Notes under the pieces: generated by a model | Databases searched by the model: none | The model's input: the letters and a program-made list of their open reading frames with translations, nothing else | What the model was told of the DNA's origin: nothing | Translations under genes and position numbers: made by a program | Source: Jaltomata sinuosa | Taxonomy: Eukaryota > Streptophyta > Magnoliopsida > Solanales > Solanaceae | Length of the DNA: 64,000 bases | Direction of reading: 5' to 3' | NCBI GenBank assembly: GCA_003996215.1 | Contig: QJPP01001786.1 | Coordinates: 62,001-126,000, forward strand | In this document: piece after piece, positions 33,977 to 47,027 of the stretch | Position numbering within the stretch: the stretch's first letter is position 1 | Layout of the letters: each line of letters opens with the position of its first letter

Positions 33977-34284
33977 GTTCATTACATACTTTGTGAGTAT
34001 TACCTCTTAATATCAACGTACTCCATACTCGAACAGATCATCGATTGTAATTTGACGACTACATCACTACCTGAGATAAACATTCAATCGTACTTAAAAT
34101 TGGATGGATCATTAGCTGGACATGGTTCATTACATTAGTGTATCAATATTACCTTCTAATTTCAATGTATTCCATACTCAGATGGATCATCAAGTGGACA
34201 TTGACTACTACATCACTATATGCAATAAATATTAAATGTCCATTCCACTTAAGATTGGATGGATCTTTAATTGGAGTTGGTCAA
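33977..34284. repeat. 155 bp satellite, continuation after element A
   Basis: About two monomers, resuming in the same monomer and register that was interrupted at 24568 ('ggttca' then 'ttacat'). They are cut at 34284 by element B inside another monomer, at 'ttggtcaa'. Whether the array continues beyond B cannot be seen because the window ends inside B. Confidence 0.88.
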
Positions 34285-36374
34285 TGTCATGACCCAAAAT
34301 TGGGCCATGATGGCGCCTACTAAAACCCCTCGGTAGGCAAGCCAAAACCCCATATTCAATACTATAAATGAATCTAAAACAGAATAAGCAGAAGTAAGAT
34401 ACTAAATAAGAAAGGGAAACTGGCATAGATGTATTCAAAACGTATAAAATATACAAATAGGCCATAAAGAGACCAAGAAAGACAAAATATATACTTGAGA
34501 ACCAAACCCCCGACCTGGTGTCACTTGTACAAGAGCGTCAACGTACTATAATAAAGCTATACAAGATACTACTATCTATCCAATATACAAAATAATGACA
34601 ATAAGAGTATAGGGAAAGTAGTAAATCTCTGAACGCTAGGAGCTCACCACGATCTGAACAACAACTGTCCTTGAACGAGTAGATGGTCAATGAGGGTGGC
34701 TCATACTAGGTGCTGTATCAAAAAAAGATGCATAAATGTAGTTTGAGTACCAAAATATGGGGCACTCAGTAGGCATCATAGGTCGATTGAGCTTAGAAGA
34801 TAATATACAGTATAAGAGACATAAAGGTAAGCTAACAATTGGGATCCACCTAAGCCTAGTCATCATAGAGATAACTATAAGGCATACACCAGATATAATG
34901 TGAAGATAATAATAATAATAATTTTGGCGATAAAACACTCAAAATATGCACACAAGAGAATGTAGTGCTTTATGGGATGATATGCTGCAATATATGGACA
35001 ATGCAGGAAAGTAAAAACCCCAAAATGTGATTCGCAAGCCTCCCCATAGGCTCCCCAAATAATCTCGCTGGCCGCACTTGGGCTCATCAACATATGCAAT
35101 AAAAGTAAAACCAGGATATGTGCTCCTCGGCTCGGAATCGTACCTCAAACTCATCAACAGAAACTAAATGGAGAAAAGGTTTGGAAACATCCCTAGGACC
35201 AAGTATAAATAGTGATACTTTACTTTCCTTTCCAAAATAGTAATAAAATAATACAATTCCTTTCTGAAATCAAAAACCATAGTAAAAGCAGAAATTCCTA
35301 TCTTTAAATTGAAAATCTCATATTTTCCTTTCAAACTGTACCAATGTCCATGTAAATGCATGTATGAACATATGCATTCCATCAAAAGTGAATTCATGTA
35401 TAAGTGCACATAATATATATCAAACAAGGCAAGAGTACCCTCCAATCAAGAACAACTGACCTGGAACTCTGTCCACTCCAAAGCTACGACCTTGGGCCCA
35501 TAATGACATAGTAAATGGAAATAAAACACAGAAATAGAATGATATAGTAAACGCCTACTCTATCACAAAGACCACTTCAAACCTATACTAAGAATTCTAG
35601 TCTAACCACGCGAACGAATTAGCTCCTTGGTAATGGCTTAATCTATAGATAAAAAGCCCTATGATGGGAAACTGCAAGGCTACAACAACCTAAACTAAGG
35701 ATAAACGTGATATTTCAATTCTACGGTCTCATAAATGACCAATATTTCAAGAAAGGGGAATAAAGCCTAATTTTACCCTACACTCTTAAACTAATATTCA
35801 TGTAACATATAAAATATGAGTTCTAGTTGAGCTAAGTCTAAATAAGGTAAACCATAACCTACCTCGAAGCTGAACTACAATTGCAAACCATCACTTGGGA
35901 GCCTTTCCCTTTTAGAGTATCTCGGACACTGCCACACTATTATAAATATAATATATGCGTCAAGACGAGACCAATGACACCTATAATGATATAAAAAAAT
36001 TTGAGCTAGAAATTGGGTTGAAAATCGACCCTCGGGGTCCATCAATGAAAATAGAAACAGAAATTACAATTCTGCTCCCAGTGGGGGTCCTAAACCCATG
36101 CCCAAAATTTGGGTGCAAATGAGACACATTTTGGGAAACAAAATAGCACCGAACCTTACTTTGAGGAAGGAATCATTTACAAGAATTTAACAAGGAGTTC
36201 TACGGAAGGAATGACGGAAAAACACGTAAACCTAAGGGAATTTAAGGGAGAAACATGAGAAACTTACCCGAAAGGAATTATTACCAAGGCTCCTCAAGGA
36301 AGTTAAGCTCTAAGCTCAACTTTGGAGAAAATTCATTTAAAATTGTAAAGGAACCGAAGTTGGAGCATATTTAA

Positions 36375-36540
36375 CTGCCAGGGGTCCCTTCTTCTCGAAG
36401 GCGGAGACCCTACCACATACACGGGCTCATGAAAGCAACCCTCTCCTCATAAACGTGGAGAGGAAGCAAGGCTGGGTTACCTAGGCCCTTCTTTGCAAAG
36501 GCGGTGGACCTGCTACAAACGTTGACTCGCGAATGCAGCC
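36375..36540. repeat. Palindromic motif cluster in B left LTR, part 1
   Basis: 'cccttcttctcgaaggcgga', 'cccttctttgcaaaggcggt' and 'actcgcgaatgcagcc' are variants of a CCTTCGCGAAGGCGG-like palindrome. Part 2 ('cccctcgcgtacgcgaaggg', 37559-37578) lies beyond insertion F, so F landed inside the cluster. Confidence 0.65.
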
Positions 36541-36542
36541 TT

Positions 36543-37553
36543 TGATAGAATCCATGTAAGATATACTCCATTAAAGGACAAGGGTGAAGCTTTATAAGCT
36601 CCAAGGAGGCCCATCACAACATCTCAAACCAAGGAGTTCAATGACAAGCTCAATGGGCTTCAATCACAGATCCAAAGGTGTCTTGTTGGGAAAGAATAAC
36701 TCAAGCCCAAGGGAAATTAATTATCCAAATGCTACAACTATTTGGTGGCCCAAGTTGTAGTCCAAGATGAGGAATATTGGGGTCCAAAAGTCAGCTTTGA
36801 AAATGTCCAGGTATCCAAATGAGCCAAAGTTCAGCCCAAAAAGAGGCCAATTTCAACCCTTAAGTGGAGCTGAAATCAGCAGCCCAATCAAGCCCAAATG
36901 AGGCTCAAAATCCATGACCAAGGAGCTCAAAAATGCCTTAGTTCAGCCAACATATGTTAGGGTTTTTAGTTTTTACCTTGGCCACCAAGATAGGGTTTTA
37001 TTTTCCTAAGTTCTAGATTGTTCTTTTAGGGTTTTACTAGGGTGTGCAACCACCTTTTTATTCTATAAATAGGAGTGCCTTTTCATTTATTAAAGCACAT
37101 TACTTTGAGATCAATAATATTTTGAGAGTTCTTTGAACCTTTGTTACATTTGTACTTTGAGAATTTATCTTTCAAACTTTACTAGTTTCATAGTTAAAGG
37201 TATAAGGTAGTTTCTTGTGTGATATCTTTAATTCCTTTTTGGTATTCTTTAGAAGACAATTAGTTTTCTCATACTAATTGTTGTCTTAAGTTACTTATAA
37301 AGTATTCAAGATCTGAATCTATCATTTTGATTCATTTTCTCAAGTAAAGGTGTTAGATTTATTCTCATAAATCTATACATTGTTACTTGGATCTTGTCAA
37401 GGCTGTAGAACATCCCATCCTTTGGAAATTCTTGGATTGTTCCTTCGAATTTCCCATATAATTATTTTTAGTTTTCAGATTCTTTTCTGTTTTAGCTTCC
37501 ACACTCTAATATTCAAATCTAAATTTGGGATCTCTCTAACCTCGCTGTTATCA
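36543..37553 (+). mobile_element. Probable solo LTR (F) inserted in B left LTR
   Basis: A 1011 bp segment with TGATAG..GTTATCA ends and an LTR-like promoter ('ttctataaataggagtgcc', TATA near 37063-37070). It interrupts B's motif cluster. The neighbours share 'cagcc' (36536-36540 and just after 37550), but immediately next to the TG and CA ends the match is only partial (gcctt against gccac), so exact ends are uncertain. No internal retroelement genes or second LTR are present, which fits a solo LTR left by recombination. Confidence 0.6.
37063..37070 (+). promoter_or_regulatory. TATA box of solo LTR F
   Basis: 'ctataaatagg' in a T-rich context, followed about 30 bases later by AC-rich text. 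This is the standard arrangement of a plant LTR promoter. Confidence 0.5.
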
Positions 37554-37558
37554 GCCAC

Positions 37559-37580
37559 CCCCTCGCGTACGCGAAGGGTA
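37559..37580. repeat. Palindromic motif cluster in B left LTR, part 2
   Basis: 'cccctcgcgtacgcgaaggg' is a near-perfect palindrome and the best-preserved unit of B's cluster. Confidence 0.7.
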
Positions 37581-38103
37581 ATGTGACCCTGCACCAAAAG
37601 TAATAAACCAACAAAAATCACAAGTTAAAAAGTCTCCGAATGGACCCTTTGGATTCATTCAGAATCTTGTGAACACAAACCAAACATGCTACACAACTGG
37701 AAATGGCATTTCTGACTCAACGCAATCATTGAAATGACCCACGGGGGTTGTCCTGATGTAATGTTAATCGAAGTCAATGCTTTATCGATTTTAGCTAATA
37801 GTTACCCAAGTGTCCATGAGTTTAGGATCCTAACCAAAGGTCCCACTAGCCCAAAATCCATATTCTGGAGCTAACAATGCTATCGGAATACCCATTTGAG
37901 CCCATTTACATCGAATATTGACCAAGTCAAACATTTTAACTTTAAGAGTTTCAAAATAGGAAAACTCTTCTAAAACTTGACTTAATGCCTCGGGAAGCAT
38001 GCCACCCATCCCAATAAGTCAAAAAATCCATGTAGAAGCTACGGGAAGGGTTGAAATAGTAAAAAGGCAAGAAAAGAAGAAAATGACCACGAGGGTCATT
38101 ACA

Positions 38104-38360
38104 ACATCCACTACTAAAAGGACTTTCGTCCTCGAAAGTTAGAGAAAAGAAGGTACCTGAAGACTCAAAAAGGTGAGGATATCAGGTATGCATGTCAATA
38201 TCGGTCTCGCAAGTAGCCTCCTTGACAGGATGATGCCGCCACTGAACCTTAACTTACGGAATCTCCTTGGACCTCAACTGTCTAACCTGCCTGTCCAATA
38301 TAACAATAGGCTCCTTCTTAAAAAATAATGACTCATCGAACTGAACTGAATCCCACTAAA
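38104..38360 (-). pseudogene. Element B PPT region and chromodomain remnant
   Basis: On the minus strand, text near 38350-38180 reads with VQWRHHPVKEATCETD-like residues, the C-terminal chromodomain of Tekay/Del integrases (usual form V-W-N-x-x-x-E-E-A-T-W-E). The Trp in ATWE is Cys here. Next comes 'ctttcgaggacgaaagtcct' and then the LTR. In active chromoviruses the chromodomain steers integration to heterochromatin. Confidence 0.6.
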
Positions 38361-39640
38361 GCATGTGTGACTCATCCAGAATATATCGCCTCAGCATAGA
38401 AATATGGAAAAAACAAGGTGAACACCTGGAAGAGTTTGAGGCAAGGCTAACTTATATGCTACCTCTCTAATGCAATAAAGGATCTAAAAAGGCCCAATGA
38501 ACCTAGGGCTAAGCTTGCTCTTCCTCCTGAACCTCATCACGCCCTTCATGGGTGACACACAAAGGAAAACTTGGTCACCAACCATAAACTCTAAGTCTCA
38601 AACCCTCCATTCAGCATAAATTTTCTGCCTACTCTGAACAGTATAGAGTCACTCCTAAATTACCCGAACTCAATCCATAGAATCACAGAATAAGTTGGTA
38701 CCCCATAGCCTAACCTCAAAAGCATCAAACCAACCCACTGGAGACTTGCACCGCCTACCATACAATGCCTCAAATGGAGCCATCTGAATACTAGAATGGT
38801 AGCTATTATTATATGTGAACTCTGCCAAGGTTAAGAACGGTCCCACTAAACTCCAAAATCTATAACTCAAGCCCGCAACATATCCTCCAGGACCTGAATA
38901 GTATGCTCCAACTAGCCATCATCCTATGGATGAAAAGCAGTGCTAAGTTCAACTCGGGTACCTAACTCTCTCACAAAAGACCTCCAAAAATACAATGTAA
39001 ACTAAGTACCACAATCAGAGTTGATAGAAACAGGCACCCCATACAAACAGACAATCTCACAAATGTAGATCTAAGCCAACCACTCTGAGATGTAAGAAGT
39101 CTGAACTGGCAAATAGTGAGCAGACTTCATCAACCAATCCACAATAACCCAAATAGCATCAAATCTCCAAAAATTATATGGTAAGTCTACCATGAAATCC
39201 ATAGCTATCCGCTTTCATTTCCACTCAGGAATGGGTAGCCTCTAGGTAAAACCACCTGGTCTCTCATGCTCGTATATCACCTGCTGACAGTTCAAGCTCC
39301 TAGACATGAAATTTGTGATATCCTACTTTATCCCACACCACCAGTAGTGCTGTCTCAAGTCACGATACATCTTAGCATCCCTCGGATGAATAGAATCTCT
39401 AGAATAATGGGCCTCCTCTAATATTTGCCTAACCACATCTCCAACTCGAGGAACACAGATATGACCCTTAATCCTCAGAATACCCTTCGGATCTATGGGC
39501 GCCTTTCTAGCCTCACCACTCACCACCTTATCATGAATGATCCTCAACCTCACATCATTGAATTGTTGTGCCAAAATCTACTCTAACAGTGAAGATTTAG
39601 CCTCAAGACAAGTAAGAATGTGGCCTTGCTAAGAAATGTC
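38361..39640 (-). pseudogene. Element B integrase remnant
   Basis: Minus-strand frame 39574-39323 has RIKGHICVPRVGDVVRQILEEAH..HYWWCGIK, the HHCC-type N-terminal zinc region and its boundary. Frame 38870-38670 has FTYNNSYHSSIQMAPFEALYGRRCKSPVGWF, the conserved end of the integrase core. Between them the catalytic-core text is present but stop-ridden (38880-39200). Confidence 0.75.
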
Positions 39641-41281
39641 AAGTCTAACCAACCTTTTAGCTAAGGACTGGATGTCCAAAGCTAAAGGTCACTCCTTTGC
39701 TACCAAGAATGCCAAACTTCCCATACTCACTGCCTTCCTACATAAGGCATCCGCTACCACATTTGCCTTGCTCGAGTGCTAGATAATAGAAATATCATAG
39801 TCCTTCAGTAACTCTAACCACCTGCGCTATCTCAAATTTAGGTCCTTCTGGTTGAAGATATACTGAAGACTACAATGGTCGGTGAAGATCTCATAATGTA
39901 CTCTATACGAATAGTGCCTCAAAACTTTCAACGCGAATACTACCATCGCTAACTCCAAGTGAGTGGGGTAGTTCTTCTCGTGAACTTTTAGCTTTCTGGA
40001 AGAATAAGTAATAACTCATCCCTATTGCATCAACACAAAACCAAAACCAACTCCAGAAGTATCAAAGTAAACAGTAATACCTGGCCCTCGATCAGATGAG
40101 TAAGAATTAGAGATGATGTCAATAAGTCCTTGAGCTTCAGAAAGCTCACCTCACACTCGTCAGACCACTAGAAAGGAACATTCTCCTGAGTTAATCTAGT
40201 CAAAGGTGCTGCTATAGAAGAAAACCCCTCCACAAATCGGCTGTAGTACCCTTCCAACTCAACAAAACTACAAACCTCAGTAGGAGAAGTAGGCCTAGCT
40301 CAATCATGAACTGCTGCAATCTTCACCGGATCTACCATAATCCCATTCTTGGTCATCACGTGCCCCAAATATGCCACGAAATCAAGCCAAAACTCACACT
40401 TAGTGAATTTGGCATACAACTGCTGATCTCGCAAGGTCTGAAGCACAACTCCCAAATGCTACTATGCTCCTCCCTACTCCTCAAATAAACCAGAATGTTA
40501 TTGATGAAAACTATAACAAAGGAATCCAGGTAGGCTTTAAACATATAATTCATCAACTCCATAAATGCTGTTGGGGCATTTGTCAACCTAGAAGACATGA
40601 CTAGGACTTGTAATGGCTGTTACGAGTCCTAAATATAGTCTTTGGGATATCCATAGCCCTGATCCTCAACTGGTGATAACCTATTCTAAACTGTATCTTA
40701 GAAAACACCACTGCACCCTATAGCTGGTCAAACAGATTTTCAATATGCGGCATCGGATACCAGTACTTAATGGTCACCTTATTCAGATGCCTGTAGTCAA
40801 TACACATATGCAAGGAACCATCCTACTTTTTCACAAATAGAACAGAAGCAACCCAGAGAGACACACGAGGCTTAATGAACTCTTTACTCGGAAGATCCTG
40901 GAGCTATTCCTTAAGCTCCCTCAACTAGGCTGTTGCTTTCTGGTATGGCAGAATAGAAATAGGTTGAGTGACTGGCTCAATATCAATACCAAAGTCGATA
41001 TCACGATTAGGAGGAAGACCCGGTAAATTTGTAGGAAACACATCCAAATACTCGCGAACTATAGGAACTGACTCAATAGAAGGTGTGGTGGAACTAGTAT
41101 CATGGACATAAGCAAGATAAATAAAGCACCCCTTCCCAATCACCTGCTGAGCTCTCAGAAAAGATATAACTTTCTTTGGCACATGGCTATCAGTATCCTT
41201 CCATACAATAAGAGGGATACTAGGCATATGTAGAGTAATAGTCTTAGCAAAGAAATCTAAGATTGTATGATAAGGAGACAA
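39641..41281 (-). pseudogene. Element B reverse transcriptase and RNase H remnant
   Basis: Frame 41281-40925 carries the pre-RT linker (VPIVREYLDVFPTNLPGLPPNRDIDF). Frame 40598-40356 has LTNAPTAFMELMNYMFKAYLDSFVIVFINNILVY, where the catalytic FIDD motif has become FINN. RNase H text (39840-40000) is broken by stops. Confidence 0.8.
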
Positions 41282-43099
41282 CTAATTCATACCTAGAATC
41301 ACATTAAAGTCAACCATATCTAGCACAACCAGGTCTACCCACATGTCATACCCATTAATAGTCACCACATAATTCTGATACACATGATCTACTACTAAAG
41401 AATCTCCTACTAAAGAATCTTCTACTGGGGTAGCTACACGCATAAGCACAGGCAATAACTCACAAACAGACCCAGATGAGTAGCATAATAAATAGACACA
41501 TATGAGAATATCGACCCCAGATCAAATGATGCAGAAGCTGACTGATGACAAATGCAGATCATACCTATTTTGACATTATCTGAAGTCTCAGCCTCTGGCC
41601 ATCCTAGAAATGCATAAATATCACTCTGTCCACCACGACCACCTGATCTACCCAACTAAGGACCACTTCAAGCACCCTAGGGACCACCCGTACTGCCCTA
41701 TGCACCACCTCTAGCTTGTGGCACTAGAGCCTTAACCCACTGACCCTGCTAACTTTATGCCCATAATGCAAAATTGAAGGACAATCCCTAGTAAAGTGGC
41801 CTAACTCACCACACTCATAAAAACCTTGACAACCTGTACCCTACTGAGATAACCTGATGGACCACCACAATTTGAATACCCAGAGCGAGCACCTCGTGAA
41901 GTCTGAACCAAACTCTGGCTGCCCTGCCCACTCTGACCCAAAAAACCACCCTCAGAAATTTGTAATGCTATATGAATGGGCCTACTAGGCTAAAAGCATT
42001 GGGGCTGCTAACCTCTACCAAAGAAGCCTCTATCTCTGAATTGTGGACCACTATAACTACCCTGGTGATGGGGCCTTTAATCGCTACCCTCACGATCCTC
42101 GTGATGTATAATCTTGATGATACGAGCATGATCAACAACAACTAAGAAGGACTGACCATAAGATACCATGTTCTAACTAGCGAGACAAAGCTGTAAGGTC
42201 AACCCTATGATAAAGCAACACACTCTCTCTTGTTCGATAGACAGAATCATATGGCATGCCTAGATAGCTCACAGAAATGAGCCTCATACTCGAAAATTAA
42301 CATAGAGCCCTACTCTAACCTGGTGAACTCATCTCTCAGCCACTCTATTATGCTTCACAAAACATACTTCTCCATGAAAGCCTCAGAGATTTGAGCCTAA
42401 GTCATCGAAAGTGACCCAGCTGGTCTGCAAGCAATATAAGGTCTCCACCACTGCTTTGCTAGACTATCCAACTGAAATATGGTGTAATTAGCTTTGTATG
42501 ACTCTCATAACCCCAGTTTATGACACCTCTCTTAGAAACTGACCAAGAACTCATAAGCATCCTTTCTCGAAGCACCAAAAAATCTTAGAGGACCCAACTG
42601 AATAAACCTACCCAACATCTTCTGCTCCTTAGAAGACATAACCAGTCTGGCTGCTATAGGGTGAACAATTGTCATAATCAATAATACCTCTAAGCGAGTA
42701 GCCGTAGTAGCAGCTGCACTCCTGAACCTTATGCTATTGCCTGACCTAAAGTCTAAGCCTCATCCCTAACCTGTGATCCACTCGGAGTACCTAGCAAAGT
42801 CCTAGCCTGTGCTATACCCTCTAAAAATCCAAGAATCTGAACCAAAGTATCCTGCAGAAATGGGGTAGCCGCAAAACCTGTTAGATGTTTGGCTAGCCCC
42901 ATGCCGTCCAGCTCATACTGAGTATCCTCTACCTCAACCGCTGGCTCTGGTGATGGTACCTAGCCTGGTCTCGAGTTAGTGCCATAGCCCATACCCTACC
43001 TTGACCTCTAGGTTGAGCTCTACCCCGCCCTCTAGCTTGGATTCTAACTGTAGGCATAGGGGACTCATCCTTACCTGCTGCCAATCTCATCTAAACCAT
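41282..43099 (-). pseudogene. Element B gag and protease remnant
   Basis: A gag start (ATG at 43097-43099, followed by a stop and a second ATG) with Arg/Gly-rich text lies next to the right LTR. Stretches of gag follow, then a zinc-knuckle remnant near 41800-41840 (CGELGHFTRDCP). The aspartic protease region is near 41655-41434 (SASFDLGSIFSYVS, where DPGS is usual). Stops are frequent throughout. Confidence 0.7.
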
Positions 43100-43308
43100 C
43101 TGAGAAAGAGTGAAACAAATGATATTTAGAAGTTGAGAGAATCGAGGTCGCACGAAAAATAATCAATCAAGGTGTAAGTTCTTCCTAAAAATGCCCCATA
43201 GCCTCTCGCAGATAAGGTATGGACGTCATCATACAGATCTATAAGTCTCTACGAGACACTTGCTCTTGTACTGGTAATATCGGTAAACCTAAAGCTATGT
43301 TATCATAC

Positions 43309-44886
43309 TATCATGACCCAAAATGGAGCCATGATGGTGCCTACTAAAACCCTCTAGTAGGCAAGCCAAAACCCCAGTTATGATAATACAAGTGGAGCTA
43401 AAAAAGAATAAGCAGAAGTAAGGTACTAAATAAGAAAGGGAAACTAGTATATATATATATATATATACACAAAATGGTATAAAATATACAAACAGGCCCT
43501 AAAGAGACCAAGAAAGACAAAATATATACATGAGAATCAAACCCCGAACTTGGTGTCACCAGTATAAGAGTGTCTAACATACTAGAATAAAGCTATACAA
43601 GATACTACTATCTATCCAACATACAAAATAATGACACTGAAAGTGTACGGAAAGTAGTAAATCTCCGGAGGGAAAAAGCTCACCACGATCCAAACTGCAG
43701 CTGGTCTCAAATGAGTAGATGGTCAATGAGGGTGACTCGTACTAGGTGCTGCATCACAAGAAAATATGAAAAAACATAGTATAAGTAACAAAATACAGTG
43801 TACTCAGTAGGTATTATAGGGTGACCGATCTTAGAAGATAATATACAGTATAAGAGACATAAAGGTAAGCTAACAATCGAGATCTACCTAAGCCTAGCCA
43901 TAACAAAGACAACCATAAGGCATACGCTGGATATAAGGTGAAGATAATAATAAAGGCGATAAAACACCCAAAATATACACACAAGAGTATCCAGTGCATT
44001 ATGGGATGATATGGTGAAATATATGGCCAATGCAGGAAAGTAAAAACCCCAAAATATGATTTGTGGCTGCCCCGTAGGCTCCCCGAACCATATTGTAGGC
44101 CACCCTTAGGCTCATCAACATATGCAATAAAAGTAAAATCCGGATATATGCTTCTCGGGCCACCTAGAATAGTACCTCAGACTCATCAACAGAAAGTAAA
44201 TAGAGAAAAGGTCCGAAAACATCCCTCAGATCGAGTATAAAAAGTGATACTTTCTTTTCCTTTCCAAAATAGTAATAAAATAATGCAATTCCTTTCTGAA
44301 ATTGGAAACCATAGTAAAAGCAAAAATTTCCATCTTTAACTGAAAATCTCATATTTTCCTTTAAAATCATACCAATGTCCATGTAAATGCATGTATGAAC
44401 ATATACGTGCCATGAAAAGAGAATACATGTATGAGTGCACATAATATATATGAAACAGGGAAAAAGTACCCTCTAAATAAGAACAACTGACCTGGAACTC
44501 TGTTCTCTCCAAAGCTACGACCTTGGACCCATAATTACATAATAAATGGAAATAAAACACGAAAATGGAATGATAACGCAAAATCAATAGTAAACGCCTA
44601 CCCTATAAGGAAAACCTCTTCAAACCTATATTAAGGGTTCTAGTCTACCCACGACAAGGCTACAACAACCTAAACTAAGGATAAAGAAGATATTTCTATT
44701 CTATGATCCCAGAAATGGCCAATATTTTAAGAAAGGGGATTAAAGCCTAATTCTACCCTACACTCCTAAACTAACATTCATGTAACTTATAAAATATTAT
44801 ATCTAACGAGCTATGTCTAAATAAGGTAAATCATAACCTACCTCAAAGCCAAACTGCAATCACAAATTGTCACTCAATAGCCTTTC
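43309..44886 (-). repeat. Element B right LTR, first part
   Basis: Closely parallels 34285-35890, then is interrupted by element C after 'atagcctttc'. A short AT dinucleotide run (43448-43466) has expanded here relative to the left LTR. Confidence 0.85.
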
Positions 44887-46793
44887 TGTCATGCCCCGAG
44901 ACTACCCTCTAGGCGTAACACGGGACCCGAGACCACAAGTTCCCCAACTTAATTCTTGGTCATAGAATACTCAGATAAATACAAGAAAACATAGCGTAAG
45001 CACACTTAATGAAGATAGGAAACCATAACTAAATAGGAATAAGGTCTAAGAAATACCAAATCCAAAATACAGAATACAAGTCTAGCTATGTCTGAAGCCT
45101 CTAAACTGTCATAAGAGTTGATGGGACAAACCCCAACTAACTCAGAAATCCAAAGAAAAAACATAAAAGTAACTAGAATAACTATGGTCCTCGAATGATG
45201 AGGACTCACCAATAGAATTTGGATGACTGGCGATGACTAGCCACGAGCCTGAGGAATAGAGCCTGAATCCGGATCATCTAGAGGATGCAGAGCAAAGTAT
45301 ATGTTAGTACTATAGGATGTACTGAATATGTGAGATGTGCATAAATATGGTAAAACATACTTAAAACATAAATTAAACTGGTTTCATGCATCATAAGAGA
45401 AATCATAAGTAAATGTCAAAGTTTGAAAATAAAATGAGAAATAAAAGAGCATAAAACTTAGAGAATTCATACGAGAGTTTCTCTTAACCGACATAAACCA
45501 TGATGATCTATATGGAGTCCAGTGTCATACACCCAAACTAAAAAAGGTTGTCCTAACCGGCTAAGGTTAGAACCATATCTATCAGGATCCTGTCATAAGC
45601 CACAGAGGGCAACCTAATTTTGAACTTGGGCTATCTAGAACCTATGTCGCTCGGTGCTAAATACTACTCCTAAAACATACATATAGCTCATAATATACTT
45701 ATTACATATCTAATGCCAAATATATTTGAAAATCATAAAGACATATCTAATGTTATGCAATTCTCATATCATAAGTTCTTGAAGATTTGCATAGACATAA
45801 TTCAAAATATATTTCTCTTTCTAAAATCATGACTTGAAGAATTAGGCATGCAATTTCTTAATACATAAGGTCATGTTATCTAAACATGCCAATTTTCACT
45901 TGAAAATATGCAAATTGATGGAATCATGATAGAAATCACCTTTCATGCATGGGTTTTTGAAATCAATTAAGGAACCTCAAATAAATTATAGATAAGTAAT
46001 GAGAAACCATGAATTGATGCTTTAAAACTGAACCCGTAAGTTTTCCCCAAATTGGGTAAGAACCCTAATTTCACAAATTCATAAATTAAAGTAAAATCAT
46101 GGATTTTGGGGATAAGGGTGAAAGAAATCCCTTATTGAATACCCACATACCTTATTGAAGCTTGCTTGATCTAAGATGAAAAGAAATGGAGGCTTGAACT
46201 TAGAGCTTGAAGGAGTTCTTTTCCTCTTTTGGTGAATGAATGAGGAAAGTGAAATACTTAGGCTAATTAGGGTAGAAACCCTACTAAAAGTGGACAAAAC
46301 GACCTCACTTAAGAGTTAAAAGGATGGGTAGTTACAGAGGTAACCCTGGGATTTAATTAGAAAGAAGCTGTTAAAAACCTCGGCTTTAGGTTCTATGGGT
46401 CCTTTCCACGAGCCGTAGAAGTAATAATGGTTTGTGGATTAGAGTCGTGGTTTCTGAGCCAAAATATAGGTTGCGAATGTCATTCTACGAGATAATAGGA
46501 TGACTCGTGGAAACTTTCATGGGTCGTAGAAACCTCTCGTGGTTTCTGGGTGATTTGAATACCCTCAGTCTGAGTTCCAGGAGTTGGTTCTACAACTTGT
46601 GGAACCATCCACAGACTGTGAACCTGACTCGTGGTCCTCAGACCTGAAGTTGATCTACAGGAATAGGTTCAGGAGTCACTTCCATGACTCGTGGTTCTAA
46701 CCATGGCTCGTGAACTTGACTCGTGATTCCTGAAAGTCCTGAATTTGCAGAGATTCTAAGTTTAAAAGCTTAATCAAATTTTGGGGTGTTACA
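44887..46793 (-). repeat. Element C left LTR (3' LTR in element orientation)
   Basis: 1907 bp, matching 61340-63248 throughout. It includes the CACGAGTCGTGG motif cluster at 46390-46735. Confidence 0.9.
46390..46735. repeat. CCACGAGT/ACTCGTGG motif cluster in C left LTR
   Basis: Over ten words such as 'ccacgagccgtag', 'gactcgtggaa', 'ctcgtggtttc', 'gactcgtggtcc', 'catgactcgtggtt' and 'ggctcgtgaacttgactcgt' are variants of the palindrome CCACGAGTCGTGG. It lies within about 60-400 bases of the LTR 5' end in element orientation. Confidence 0.8.
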
Positions 46794-46812
46794 ATATCTC
46801 CCCCTTGGGATC
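46794..46812 (-). other. Element C polypurine tract
   Basis: Minus strand 'gatcccaagggggagatat' directly precedes the LTR TGTAACACC. It is a well-preserved purine-rich primer tract. Confidence 0.75.
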
Positions 46813-47027
46813 ATTCATCCTCGAATGAAGACTAAGCAAGGAAAAACTGGAGAGAAAACATCCCAACCAAACAACAAGACATGCGAACTAAAGAACAAGC
46901 ATGGAAACTGGCTTTTTATCACAAAACATGATAGAGCTAGCTTTGGAAAACACGAATGCATGCTATGATCATGAGAGAAACTGATCGAGTAGAATCAGAG
47001 GGACATACTAAGGAGGAAACTAATACA

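Larger units (their letters stand above)
34285..38103 (-). repeat. Element B left LTR, interrupted by F
   Basis: It matches 43309-44886 over its first ~1.6 kb ('gaataagcagaagtaag', 'caaccccgacctggtgtcac'-like text, 'agctacgaccttgg') and 63249-63325 after that. The right copy lacks about 75 bases present here near 35600-35680. Removing F (1011 bp) leaves an LTR of about 2.8 kb. Confidence 0.8.

Noticed and set aside
43448..43466. AT dinucleotide run as a functional element
   Set aside because: It is a simple microsatellite expansion in one LTR copy of B; the other copy lacks it.
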